Assembly (NCBI RefSeq): GCF_032854445.1
Contig: NC_088303.1
Location: 25,957,265 to 26,021,264, forward strand
Reading direction: 5' to 3'
Source of the DNA: Liolophura sinensis
Taxonomy: Eukaryota; Mollusca; Polyplacophora; Chitonida; Chitonidae
DNA length: 64,000 bases
Numbering within the stretch: the stretch's first letter is position 1; every line of letters starts with the position of its first letter. The position numbers were made by a program, and so were the translations under genes. The notes under the pieces were generated by a model, which did not search any database, had not been told where the DNA came from, and was given only the letters and a program-made list of their open reading frames with translations. Shown piece after piece: positions 1 to 12,800 of this stretch.

Positions 1-1600
1 TGAACAGAATATAAATTTAAGCGAACAGTTGTTGGATTGTCAGGCAGTGTTTTGAACGGCGACGGAAGAAAGTTGATAAATTTAAGGTGGAGTATAAACG
101 ATACAGTTCTGACAACAAAGGTGAGCGGTTACCTTGACAATCAGTCTCGTGCCTTATCGACTTCTGCCTGACTTCGACCTTTGACCCTGGAATATTATTA
201 TCGTACGCGCGCTCTCCGTCGTGTGCAGGTGACAGTTTACACGTGACTGACTCAGCTAGATAGCTAAAAGATAAAATCCTATCGCCTCCAACCCCCACCT
301 ATTGTTGTCATGCTGCTGTGCTTCTTTGATTCTTTTTAACATCACCCTTTTTCACTTTATAACCCGAGTATCTTTTCTCAGTGAAAAACAATGAGATTCT
401 CACAGAGGCTTTAGTTTAAGTTGTTTAAATGATTGACAGCAGACGGCACCCGGACAGATGCGCGAGACTGATGCTAATTGTCAACCTGGTCCGACAAGGC
501 CACTCTGTAGCAAGGTGTTCCTTAAATTATAGCGCCTGGCTTGTCACAGACAACACCCCCTCCTCTTGACCCGTGGCCGAAGAAGCGGAATGACCCACGC
601 TGACCTGAGATTGAAGATGTTTTTTAATCACTATTATATTCATCAGTCATTGTTCCCGGCTTCCTCAGACTCATCTTTTCAGTGCTGGCTTCCCTCACCT
701 GTCTGAAGTGACACGGCTATAAAATGACCAAGATTCCCACGGTCAAAAAGTCAAGGTAAATTGGCTGTAATTCTCAGATCATCAGGTCAACTCGACCCTT
801 AAATCCAATTCAATGACGCCCTCTTCTTCATGCAACTACTATATCAGGTCACACAACATGAAAAATCACATTCACGTGAGCATCTTATGCCAAAGCCCAC
901 GCCTTTCCCTTCTGTGGGAAGTCATCTTGGTCAATCTTGGTCATCTATAAATTCCCGTTCACACTTAGCGGAACCGTTACGGCACAAGATTCTTATTGCA
1001 TCGTCATGTTTACGACAATCTTTGGATTTTTGAAGAACTTCAAAAAAATGATAACGATCTCTGCACTCCGTATATGACAAAATTACGAATAATTAAGAAT
1101 GCGTTACTTCACTATCTATCGTAAATTCGTATTCATTCGCAAGTATTTTGTATCTATTCTGCCTAAATCGACTGATTTTGAGAACACGAATTCATTACTA
1201 ACGCTCACGAAACAATACGAAAGATCATGAATGAATACACGGTTACATTACGACGTCAATTCTTAACGGTTAGGCAAAAAATTTGTCTAACTAGCCCTAT
1301 GTACGAGGCTTTATACTCTTCTATGTGCTTAATACCCAAACAGCATATACATTCATATGTTTAAATGTGTTTCAGTTAAATTACACGTTGAAGTCTGTTT
1401 TCATAAATTTCCGACATTTTCAGGTAAATGCAAGGAATTATGGCAAATATACCTCAAACGTTTAATTTAATGGAGATATCAAATCGGCGCAATTTGCCAG
1501 CCGCAGAAATTTGGATCAGGGCATTGTATAAGAGTTTGTCCTGATATCGCTTTCCATCTTATATCCCAAGTTGTTCACTTTGGGTATATTTCACTGTATG
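1..1600. other. No gene recognised
   Basis: AT-rich DNA with only short open frames, none with a recognisable domain or supported exon-intron structure. No tandem array seen. Confidence 0.5.
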
Positions 1601-1628
1601 TATATTTATTTATTTATTTATTTATTTG

Positions 1629-1790
1629 ATTGTTTTTTTTCCGCCGTACTCAAGCGTATTTCAATTATATGACGGCGGCTAGCATTATAGTGGCAGGAAA
1701 CAGGACAGAATTCGAGAGAAACTCATGCATGACGACCATCCACAGGTTGCAACTGTGTGTATAAGGCCTTTCCTTATGTATAGAAACCAG
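1629..1790 (-). mobile_element. SINE family A, 3' fragment
   Basis: Reverse complement of the family A tail: a T-rich run, then the reverse of the 'tacggcg..cactta' tail core, the 'gacggcggc' segment and the 'gaccatccacaggttg' segment. Diverged, and the tRNA-like head is missing. Confidence 0.7.
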
Positions 1791-4050
1791 TGAGAATGTA
1801 GGAATTGTATATGATACCGATTCAGATTAAATCGCTCATATTCATGCACGATTACATGTACTGTATTTTATGTTGATTGCATGTCGTTATTTTTTTAGAT
1901 CTTGGTACATGCGAGTATGATCTTATTATACTGTATATAAGCTGATAATGCCACCACGGTGTATGACTTGGTTTGGAAAACATTCATATTATGGACGATT
2001 GTGTTACGTTGGTGAACGAAGGCGATGGTGCTGCTTTACGACGGCAGCGGTTGTAGACTGCTCTGATCTGAATCTGTGCGTCGAAACAGACATTCGTATT
2101 CCAGCCGTCAAAAAATAAGGACGTTACGGGTCAATGATCGCCAGGCCAATTCCCCCCAAAAGGTACGGAAATAGGAAGGAATCATACAAAGAGAAGCGGT
2201 CAACAATTTTCAATGATGTAGGAAAGACACAAGGTTCTAGGCGACTGAGTGGACAAAACATTGTTTTCGTCACAGCCGATAGTGGCTCCTCATGCACCAA
2301 TGTTTTTACGGGTTCGAATCCAGCTCTCGCTAGATTTTTTTGGGACTTCAGCTTGCAAAAAGCAGTGCATTGTTTATTCTAATATATATTACATATCTCA
2401 ATATATATTATGATCAAAATGGTAATACAGAGCGATGATATTAAGATGATATTGGCAATGCCTTGGTGAAACTGAAGATTGAATGGAGACGATTTTATGA
2501 ATGTCTAATGACGGCAGAAAGGCTATGATATATACACTCGCTGGCCGCGTGGGTATAAAAAGGTTTCCAGGCAGAAAATTAGCATTTAAATATATCAATA
2601 AGCAATAATGTCGGGTATTCGAATACAGCTCAGGCGAAATTCTTGTCCCCATCAACTCCCGTGTAAAATGTTGTTCCCTCTAGCGATCTCTGGCTTATTC
2701 CATTAGGGTTTATGACCTATAACACATGAAACATGGAGTATCCGAAACTGTAATGTGTTTATGTATGTGACTATGTGTCAGTGCAAACGATTTTAGAAAG
2801 ACCTCAAAGGTGAGCAACAGGTTGCACTGAAACTAACCTGCGGTCTTGCGGCCTGTCTCTCGGCCATACGCCACATGAGCATACTCGTAACACGCCCATT
2901 TAACATACTTCTCCGCCTACAGCACAAGAGTACATACACTCGAGCCTAATTCGCGGATATATAGGAGGGGTTATCTGCCATTCACTTCTTTGATAGATAG
3001 GCTGACCGATTTATTAAATCATTTTCATTTCGTCGAAAAAATTTTTTTTATTATTTTCCTGATAGCATGTGGCCATTAAAAGTCTATCCAGAAATCTTAC
3101 ATCCCTCACCACATGCATCTAGATCCTGGCATTGGACTACGTGCACACCATGCCTCTATGACATCAGAACTGGTCTATAAGAGGATTTGTCATCGTGTCA
3201 TCCTGGTGTGCTCTGGGTGCTTATCTGCAGGTGACATGTTAACTATAAGCCAAACCCCAGAAATCATTACTCTTTGGGGAAAATCCCGCCCTCGATCTGG
3301 TGGCGTCAGTAGCTAAAGAACATATGTCAAATCCGAATTCTCTTCAATGCAGGTCGCAGGACTACAATTAATATTTAACTTTGCTTATACCCTGACACTA
3401 CTGCCTTTTAGCAGTGAAATTGTGGGTTCGAATCCAGTGTTGCTGTGACCTATAATCGTATGATACATGTTTTCACGAATAATTTTATACATATATTATC
3501 CTATTTGTATACAAGTGCTTTTTCTTACCTAAAATTCTACTCAACATATAAGCACCGCCTTGTGAATAAGTATAATATTCCAAGGAAAAGTTATTAATAG
3601 ATTCAAAGGTATTTTTCTGCCTGCATGTTAAACCAGGATGTTTGTCATTTGTGAGGCGTGGCCCGGTAGAGTCGGCTATGAGCGCAATCACACACTGTAT
3701 CAATGAAACTATATATACTTGCATGTGTTGTAAAATACCAGTCAAATTTCCAATATGATTATTGTTTACCGCCTCAAGAATTTTTTACTTATACTTGTAT
3801 ACCATGATGGTCAGTTGCACATATTGGCGGAATTAAGCAAACGGATTGTCCGGGATAAACCACTCTCCTACAGAAAGTTGACGAAGTTCGCATTATTATT
3901 ATTGTTATAATTATTTTTGACATGTTTTAAAAACTGTCTAATTCCCTCTATGCAGAAAAACTGGAAAGCCAAGTTAGTAAAAAATAGCTTTTTTCAAGAA
4001 TTCCGGCTATTCCCTCGCAAGAATGTGATTCCAACGTTTGTGCACTTAAC
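1791..4050. other. No gene recognised
   Basis: Only short unsupported ORFs. Two isolated tRNA B-box-like words (ggttcgaatcc-type, near 2311 and 3424) occur without a cloverleaf around them. They are probably remnants of old tRNA-derived elements. Confidence 0.45.
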
Positions 4051-4057
4051 TGATTTT

Positions 4058-4272
4058 ATTTTTTTTTATTTGTTTTTATGCCCTGCTCAAGAATATATAG
4101 GGTGGGAGGAAACAGGGTATAGCCCGGAGAAAACCTACGACCTTCTCAGGAACAACCGGAGAGGAAGCCAGCATGAAGTGGACTTGAACCCACGGCGACC
4201 ACATTGGTTAGAGTCTTCTAAGTCATTGTGTTGGGCTAGCACACTAACCACTTGACCACGGAGCCCCCTCCC
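4058..4272 (-). mobile_element. SINE family A, nearly full length, diverged
   Basis: On the minus strand it starts with the tRNA-like head (A-box region near 4240-4265, B-box-like ggttcaagtcc near 4182-4192), runs through the central region and ends in the family A tail. Several substitutions and small indels suggest an old insertion. Confidence 0.75.
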
Positions 4273-4737
4273 CAGCCCCTCCTTTCTTTTACTTTAGAAT
4301 ATCTCTAATTTCACCAATGGTTTACTTCTTGTTTGCTGTCGCACTGATCTATAAAGCCCATCAAAAATTAATGCTCATTTCATGTATGAACTCGGTACTA
4401 TTTGACGATGGGGACAAACACACCTGTGTGCAGACTGACACAACAACGAAACGATCTGAACTTGATTGTGTTCACAGAAACATGTGACTCTTTGATGTGA
4501 CTTGAATAACTGGCCAGTGCTATGAACAAATAGTGATGTTGTCCCTGTATTAACATACTACTGTTTCCACGCCCCAGCGGCTGTACTTAAGGTTCACAGA
4601 AAATTTACAACCTCGCAATCTGTGTCATTTGCCAGGCAGAAGAGCAAAATTATCCACTATTATTATTATTATTTACGCATGTTACATGTTATTAAGATCA
4701 ACAACATTTCAAGTGAAGTCAAATTTCGAATACCGCA

Positions 4738-4950
4738 GGGGCCTAGGGGCGCGCTAACCCAGGAGCCTCTCATCAATGTGGTCGCTGTGAGTTCAAATCC
4801 TCTCCGGCCGTACGTGGGAATGTCTGTCAGCAACCTGTGGATGATAGGGGGTTTTCCCTGGGATCTGCTCGGTTTCCCCCCACCATAAATGCTGGCCACT
4901 GTCGTCTAAGTGAAATATTTTTGAGTAAAGAAACAAATAAATAAAAAAAA
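4738..4950 (+). mobile_element. SINE family A, head shortened
   Basis: Plus-strand copy with 'gagcctctcatcaatg', a B-box-like gagttcaaatcc, the central 'cagcaacctgtggatg' block and an AT-rich tail ending in aaataaataaa. The A-box part of the head is truncated. Confidence 0.8.
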
Positions 4951-4959
4951 AATAGTGGA

Positions 4960-5640
4960 AGAAATAGCTAATCATGTTTTTTAGTTGTTGGTCATATGTG
5001 TACGGCGTAAAACACTAATCAAATCAATATCAAATCAAATCGAATACCGCCTTAACCCAAGTTGTTTTCACAGCTATCACTGTTGATGTCACCAAAGGAG
5101 GCTATTTAATTTCCGGTTGAGGCCTTATCGGGAAACTGCAGCTCAACGTTAAAAGTCCCAAGCAGAAAGCAGAGAGGATTTTTTTGTTTGTTTGGTACTT
5201 TTATAGGTTATAGGGAAAAGGTTAAGAAATAAAAATACGCTCTTTCATGTGCCCTTTAACTCGTAAATGCTTGAGCAAGAGAGACTGAAAATCTTTCTGA
5301 TCAAGTCGATGTGGTTAAATATGGTCTGCATAGACCGCATAGGAAACTGAAAGTTGGAGACAGGATTAAACAAAGTACACCTAGAGTAGCGACGTGATAT
5401 CTGAATGTCTACTTGTACGTTATGGTCTGTATTATTGGAGGGATAAATCGTATTGACAACATTACGCTTTTATAAGGGATCAACTTTCCAACTCTTTTGT
5501 TTCAGTTTCATTTCTCTATCTCAAACACAGATCCTAATTCGTTCTGTTTTGGGGATCTTTCGGAATTTCTGTGGAATATTAGGTGATAGTCATAGTATAG
5601 TCATAGTCATAAAACTTGTATTCAGTGACGTCCATTGAAG
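4960..5640. other. No gene recognised
   Basis: Unannotated DNA up to the start of the 36-bp array. Nothing supported. Confidence 0.4.
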
Positions 5641-5653
5641 TGTTTATTGCAGG

Positions 5654-6330
5654 AATGTCTGGTATACCAACGTTGGACATTTATGAGTGTTTGTGTGGTA
5701 TACCAGTATTGGGCATATACAAAATGCTTGACTGGCACACCAATGTTGGACATTTATGAGTGCTTGTGTGGTATACCAGTATTGGGCATATACAAGAGCT
5801 TGTGTGGTATACCAATATTGGACATGTGCGAGTGCTATTATGGTATACCACTGTTTGACATATACCAGTGCTTGTGTGGCATACCAATGTTTGACATACA
5901 TGAGTGCTTGAGTGGTATACCAGTATTGGCCATATTCGAGTGTTTGTCTGCATGATATAGTAATGTTGGACATATACAAATGCTTGTGTGATATACGACT
6001 GTTTGACATATACGAGTGCTTGTGTGATATACCAATGTTTGACATACATGAGTGCTTGTGATGTACCAATGTTTGACATATGCGAGTGCTTGTGTGCATG
6101 GTATAGTAATGTTGGACATATACAAATGCTTATGTGCATGATATAGTAATGTTGGACATATATGAGTGCTCGTGGTATACCAATATTGGACATATACGAG
6201 TGCTTGTGTGGTATGCCACTATTGGACATATACGAGTATTTGTGTGTATGGTATAGTAATGTTGGACGATTACGAGTGCTTGTGTGCATGGTATAGTAAT
6301 GTTGGACATATATGATATACCAATGTCTGA
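5654..6330. repeat. Minisatellite, 36-bp unit, about 19 copies
   Basis: Starts of the 'gtataccagtattgg' word fall at 5698, 5734, 5770 and 5806, a strict 36-bp period. Each unit has 'gcttgtgtggtatacca' followed by 'ttggacatatacgagt', with point changes and small indels between copies. Because 36 is divisible by three, all frames stay open over long distances, which creates spurious ORFs of up to 253 codons on the minus strand. I see no coding evidence. Confidence 0.9.
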
Positions 6331-6790
6331 TATACGACAGATATGCCAATGCCTGACCAAAGTCTGATACACAAATGTGTAATAAACCAATGTCCAATAT
6401 ACCAAAATCTGACACGCAAATGTCTATTAAACCAATATACAATATTCACCCATGTCCAATGTGCCAAAGCCTGCTATACCAAAGTTTGATACACCAATAT
6501 CTAATATACCAGTGTCTGGTACATAAATGTCTGATTTACCAATATCTGATATACCAATGTCTGATATACCAATGTCCACTATACCAATATCTGATCCACC
6601 ACTGTCTACTATATTGGTCTAATTTCCGATATCTGATATACCAGTGTCTGCTATATCTAAGTCTGATATAATACTAATGTCTAATACTGGTGTCTGGCAT
6701 TTCATAACTTGACATACCAATGTGGTCTGACATACCAATGTTGTCTGATATACCAATATGTGATTTATCCAAAGTCTGGTTTACCCAAGC
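6331..6790. repeat. Degenerate short tandem repeat following the 36-bp array
   Basis: Imperfect 15- to 18-bp words of the type 'tgatataccaatgtc' recur about 25 times. They share 'ataccaatgt' with the 36-bp units next door, so they look like a shortened, decayed derivative of that array. Confidence 0.75.
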
Positions 6791-7423
6791 CCAGCAGGCT
6801 TGTACAAATGTCTACCATATACCAGTGCCTTGTATACTGATGCCTAACATGACACACCATGCATGCACCACTTCTGCAATATAAATGCCTGGTATATTAA
6901 CAGGTGCGGCTATATGACGATATTAGCTGGGGCGTATATACGTAGATGAGTTAAGGTTACTACTACCAACTGCGCCTTATTTGACACGACTTCTTTATAC
7001 ATTAACCAGGTATATCTGCTTTAGGGCATCGTAAACATGTATAAGGTATACATATATGTCTTTATGCGGCGGTCCGTTTGAAGTTACCTGACACGTGTGG
7101 CTGATTAACTCGCTTAGAAACCGCTTTGGTCAAACAGCCGGTTTTAATCCGCAGTTTTGGGGTGGATTAGAGGAGAAATCCTCTGACGCCGTGGAAGATT
7201 CGTCTTGAGAGGATCTGCGAGAGGATAGAGATATCCTGAAAGTGTCGCGGTAAGCTGCCCCGGTCTGTGTTCACGCCGTGGGGATGGGGCCTCGGGATGG
7301 TACCACGTGTGTCATCGCCGTCAACAACACCTGCGGCGTCACAGCCTCCTTCTCCAATTCCCGAAAAGAATCCGACATTGGCAATTGTCACATTTTAGTA
7401 GCATTACTATGACAGTTACAGCA

Positions 7424-7668
7424 ACATGCGGCTGATCGTGGGTTTGCCCCGGGTTCTGCCCGATTTCCTCCCACCATAATGCTGGTCGCCGTCGTGTAAG
7501 TGAAATATTCTTGAGTACGGCGTAAAACACCAATCAAATAAATAAATAAATTTCGTGAAAGTATATAGGCCTATATTTTGCTCTCTCGGTTTCCTCCAAT
7601 CATATACTTCTTGCCGCCGTCGTATTTAAGAGGAATATTCTTGAGTACGGCAATGAAATAAATAAATA
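7424..7668 (+). mobile_element. SINE family A, 3' part plus a second tail fragment
   Basis: From 7424 the copy contains the 'gggtttgccccgggttctgcc' region (with changes), 'cataatgctggtcgcc' and the full tail 'gagtacggcgtaaaacacc' with aataaataaa. A second, more diverged tail fragment follows at about 7588-7668. No tRNA-like head. Confidence 0.8.
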
Positions 7669-9250
7669 CACACTGCATACTTTAGAAAGAATTGTGTCTG
7701 CACCCATGGGCATAAAAGTCAAACTTGACGAATGTGTCAGTGGTCTTGTTGGCCCCATGATTAACCCTAAGCTCACCGAATGTCTATCATTGTAATACTA
7801 TATAGATGTTTATCGGAGAAAGCCGGCGCTGATAATTTTTTGCAGGAAAATAACAAACATGTAATCTAAAATGTATTACATGAAATCTAATTCAGAAAAC
7901 ATTTAATCCTTCCATATCTACAACTGATATCTAAATCACATCAATTACCTTTCTTCATTCATTTCAATAATGTGTTACTTACAAATACATCCCATCGCAT
8001 GAGCGATATAAGGTGCTAATGAAATCATCCATAATATCTCTGTTCGATTCAGCGAAATAAAAGACAGAAGTTATCCTCATGTACTCTTCAGTTATTTGAG
8101 TGAATCATATACTATTAAAGGTGGAGACCTGAATACCACGACATGCTTCGATCCAGTTTGTCCTATATAGGTGGCCTACGTATTGTGCGAAAAGACTGAG
8201 GAAGTCATCGTCACCATCACAGGCGGGATAGGGTATTGGGCTAGGGTCTCTTTCCACAAAACACAATCTCTCCTGTGAAGAGAATGCCTTGTCAGTTTGT
8301 CTGCAATCATCTTATAGACTGCAGCACGTGAGAAGCACACAGTTTTCTTTGCCTTGTCACTGAAATAAAAAAGTTACGGTCTGCAGCCAACATATCCTTT
8401 CCATTTTATTGGTGCGCAGCACATAAATATATGCTCAGCCTTCTTTTCGTTGTTTTAATCTTGTGAATCATCTTGCTTTCTTCAAATAGATAACTGTTGA
8501 ACACAATTTACCAAACATTAGCAGACAGAACAAACTGTGTGTTTCGACATGACCAGCGAACAAAAGAAAATACGATGCTCATCCGAGCACGAGATTGACA
8601 TTTGGAAAGTGTCGTCTGCTCAGCGACAGAAATCTTTACAATCGCAGCTTATTTGGAATACTGTTTGCCGGGCTTATTAAGGGAGCATTCCTGAGACAAA
8701 GGTAAACGGCCTGAATTGACATAAGGTCGCTTCTCCAAATCTTCCAACAAGTGCGAGAAGGAATTCTCGTGAAACGCCACATATCTGAGATGACAGACTC
8801 AAAACAAACGTGCCCGAGAGCGGAGAGGCAGCTGCCGAGAACTGCCAATGACCGTCTACGCGCCAAGGCGACACTGAAACTGTGTATGGACAACACCACT
8901 GTCACATGACGGGGTCAATGTCATGACGGTAATTTATGTCAAAACACTTACTGTTACCCAAACATCATATATATATCCATATCGAAGGGTTGAAAACAAA
9001 TATATATGATACACGTTTTGTAATTCTGCAAGGGCCACTTTCACGAAAGTTTTTCGCGAAACTTTTTTCGTAAAAGACGTTGTCAAGAGATTACACATGT
9101 AGCTTCATAAAGCGGTGTGCTTTACGACAAAAGTTTAGATAGATTGGTGGACGACGAATAAATAAGTAAATATAAGTATATTATGTACACGAATTTACGT
9201 CGAGTTTACCCTAAAGAGGGAATTTTGACATTTAATCACTAAATATACTG
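7669..9250. other. No gene recognised
   Basis: Short unsupported ORFs only (for example 89 codons at 8636-8905 minus, no recognisable domain). Confidence 0.4.
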
Positions 9251-9260
9251 AAATCGATAA

Positions 9261-9390
9261 CCCGTGGATGGCCGTGGGTTTCCTCCGGACTCTGTCGGGT
9301 TTCCTCTCATAATAATGCTCGCCGACGTCATATAAGTGAAATATTCTTGAGTACGGCGTAAAACACAGATCAAATCAATAAATTAATAAT
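9261..9390 (+). mobile_element. SINE family A, 3' fragment
   Basis: Contains 'gtggatggccgtgggtttcc', 'ataatgctcgccgacgtc' and the tail 'gagtacggcgtaaaacac' with an AT-rich end. 5' truncated. Confidence 0.75.
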
Positions 9391-12150
9391 TATTGAACAG
9401 TTGGACGTTTATTTACCAATGGCCTCGGTCTGTAAACATTCTGATGTGATTTATGGCGAAGGCCACAACAATTCGTCAGAAATCGGTGGTAGATTTGGCA
9501 GAAGGGAAAATACAGTAACCTCCCTGAATGAAAAGATATTATTATGGTATATATGTGTAAGTCATCGGACCAGGACACGTTAAGAGCACAGCGTTTATTC
9601 ACAGGCAATTTCAAGCAATCAAACGGGTTTTCAATTGTTTAAATAATTTTCATTTATACATACACTATTCGTCGGCTTGTTAGACAGCTAAACTGAAACA
9701 TGACAATTTGTGTACCAGTCGATAAGTAACACAGCGATGTTGGTATATATAGATATTAAGAAACACAGTTCGCTTTGAAAAAAGATATAAAACAGTTGTA
9801 TCTACGCAGTTCAAGAGCATTCAGTTGTCCAGTTACTCTTTAAATCTAGGTTTAATGACTGGGCTTAAATTTCTTTTTCTATAATAAGGTGATATGATTT
9901 AAACACGTGTCATTGTAACTATTGATCGTGGCTCACATGTGTTCAGTGTCTCGGAAAGTGCATACACTTCTGAGCTATGAATTTCTAGCTATCTTATAGG
10001 CTTTGATTTATCAAAGCTGTGAAATTACGTAACTTCAAACTTAAAATGAGTGCTTTGACTACATCTCTGAAGAAACAAGCACAGACAAAAAACACATTCG
10101 GATTCATTGTCCCGACATGGACTGGAATACATCAAAATTATATAAGCTTTTATATATGACGTCGTAAATTCCACCAGTGGCGAACTTCTACAGTTCTTAA
10201 CAGGTTTTCGTGTCTTTCAAAGTTTGTACTACAGTAATGCTCTATACACGTAAATCAACTTTCAAAAGGATCTGTATTCTTGAAAAGAACATGTTTAAAG
10301 GTTTTACTCGAAATCCAATATGGCCGCCAAGTTAAATGACATAGAAGAACACCTAAACTTCAAAATCCTTAAAGACAATATCAGCGAAAATATTGCTGCC
10401 AAATTTCAACCTTGGCAAATAGCTGTGATTAATTTGCTGTTTTCTCGAAAAACGACAAAAAGCAGTCCAAAATCTTCCAGCTTTCAAGGAGCTTAATGTA
10501 GAGACAGTATAGATTATATATGAGAGTGATGACTGACTATATGTAAGCTATACATCTGTTAAAATGTTTCATGTTAATAGACAGAGCCGCTTTGGATGTC
10601 CAACAATTCGGAATGAAAAAAAAGCAAACAAAAGACAAGACAATTTATAGGGACCACTGATTTGGGCAAATGTCAGGAAAAGTAGAATATTACAGTGCAC
10701 AATACCAATATCTATAAGTTATGTATTACAACAGGTTTCAACTTCCTATGGTAAACTCTACCGTATAGCGATGGACATAAAATTGCGTTTCTGTGACAAT
10801 TAATGCATGTATTGGGGTGGGTGGTGGGTGGGGGGAGGGGGGGGGTGGCTTAGGAATGGGAAGGGGCGGTAATATAACATTTATGTTGACGTTCAGTGTG
10901 TTAAACTGATATGCACGCAAATCGCAAGTGTCTGTGTAATACACGCACATGCAGACTCGATTAGCGAGTGATTCATAGCAGCGCATACCGCTGTGTTAAA
11001 CGAGTGTTTTGTCAGTGTACCCAATATATACGTCACAATACGCTAGAGCTTGTTATGATGCTAACGGTTAGGCTTAAACGTTTGTCAAAGATATATTCCA
11101 CTATGATTTGGAATCCATTCGATTAAATGCCATAATACATGGAAGTATGTACACTCACAAAAATAATCTGTTAATTTCAACAGAAAGTCTGTTGTTTGGG
11201 TGACGTATTGTGGTATTATAAAACATAATATTTTAACATATTTTTTTTAAGTGTATTACTTTGATGGGGCTGCATATGTTATATTCCAGACAGGCATGTC
11301 TATATATATAAGGACAGGCCTGTACATGTTTTAAATGTATTTATTAAAGGCCATCTAAATCTTAATTAATTATAACGTTTATTTAATAAACAAACACTAT
11401 ATGAAGTCGGATTTGAGTTTCTTCCGTAAAACATCGATCGATCCTTCCGTTTTGAAATCCTAACCGGTTGTTGAGAATCAACATTTTGAGAGTTCAACAC
11501 TGTGCACAGTTAAATGCACACCCAGAGATATGCACACAAGAATGTTTTAACATGTCCAATTCTGCGACAAGTAAAATAAAGTGAGAAGCCAACTGAAATA
11601 ACTTCAGTTTAGTCTTCAAAGGCTGACAAGAAAAAGGTCCTCATCTAGGCCTACTTAGCGTTTCGGACAGCGACATAAAACAAAAATTCTGATATTCCAA
11701 GAATAACCGTGAAAAAAGTTTCGACCAAATGCAACAATCCGAAAAAGGTTGCAACTGGTGAAGTGCTACACATATATCCGCCTTTCAATCTTTACTGCAT
11801 GGTACAACATGTACGTCTATAAAGCTGTGTTCACATGCATGCTTGTCGGTGTGATTGTCGAGTCGCATCCTCCATTTTCAACTAGTCAGATGAAAATACG
11901 ACCTTCTCTATAGTATTGTACAAAACATCTATTCGATATATCACGTGGTCTGATGAACGCGACTTAAGTTCTATTTTCATTAAATTTGTCCAATTCGACG
12001 GGTCGAAACGACAAATCACATCGTCTGATGGAACGCGGCTTGTGAAAAAGACTTGTCCCATCTTCATTCCACTTGTCAAATTAGCCGATTCAAATCATAT
12101 CACCTGGACGCGGCTTATATGATCTAGACTTGTAGACTTGTAGGTAGTTG
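9391..12150. other. No gene recognised
   Basis: AT-rich DNA without supported exons. A G-rich stretch at about 10811-10870 (GGTGGGTGG...GGGGGG) is low complexity. Confidence 0.4.
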
Positions 12151-12154
12151 GTAT

Positions 12155-12295
12155 ACCCATACCTGTCCAATGGCGGTGGTTATCTGCGGTCTTTGTGTAA
12201 GGTTTCCTTTAAATTCCCCTTTAATTAAACCTGAATCGTATAAGTATAGGTGAAATATTTAGCAGCACAGCGTTAAACCCCAATCAAGATGTAGA
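12155..12295 (+). mobile_element. SINE 3' fragment with a variant tail
   Basis: Ends with 'agtataggtgaaatattt' and 'cacagcgttaaaccccaat', a tail intermediate between family A (gtaaaacaccaatc) and family B (gttaaaccccaagc). Confidence 0.55.
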
Positions 12296-12564
12296 GAAAT
12301 AATTTCAACTTTTCAATCAGACACAAGCTTTAAATCAGAGACAAGCCTTAAATCAGTCTGCGGGATCCCAGATTTTATACAGTCTACACCATACTGTAAC
12401 ATTCACAGCCTCCACAATGTCTTGCATTGCATGGTGAAAAGGAGAACTACTGGACAAGTTACGAGACATGAAAATTTGAATAAAATGTATATAAAACTAA
12501 AAGCTTGTACATTTTTACCTGTTGCCATCAATCAAACCGGCGTACTAAACGAGAGCATCAATGT

Positions 12565-12800
12565 ATTATTTATTTGATTTGATTAGTGTTGTACGTTGTA
12601 CTCAAGAATTCACTTATACGACGGCGGCCAGCATGATGGTGAGAGGAAACCCACGACCATCCGCAGGTTGCTGTCAGACCTTCCCACTTACGGCCGAAGA
12701 GGAAGCCAGCAGGAGCTGGACTTGAACTCAAAGCGACCACATTGGTGACAGGCTCCTGGGCCATTAAGCTGCGCTGGCGCGCTAACAAACTGAGCGCGCC
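12565..12800 (-). mobile_element. SINE family A
   Basis: Minus-strand copy. The tail lies at the left (reverse of 'aagtgaattcttgagtac', AT-rich end near 12567), then the 'gacggcggccagcatgatgg' block, the central region and the tRNA-like head with a B-box near 12721-12731. Well preserved, slightly shortened at the head. Confidence 0.85.

Noticed and set aside
2305..3440. Isolated B-box words (ggttcgaatcc-type near 2311 and 3424) as tRNA genes
   Set aside because: No A-box at the right distance and no acceptor stem.
5644..6442. Long minus-strand ORFs (up to 253 codons) with Tyr/His-rich repeats
   Set aside because: They are read from a 36-bp tandem repeat whose period is a multiple of three. 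Several frames on both strands are open at once and no domain or splice signal supports coding.
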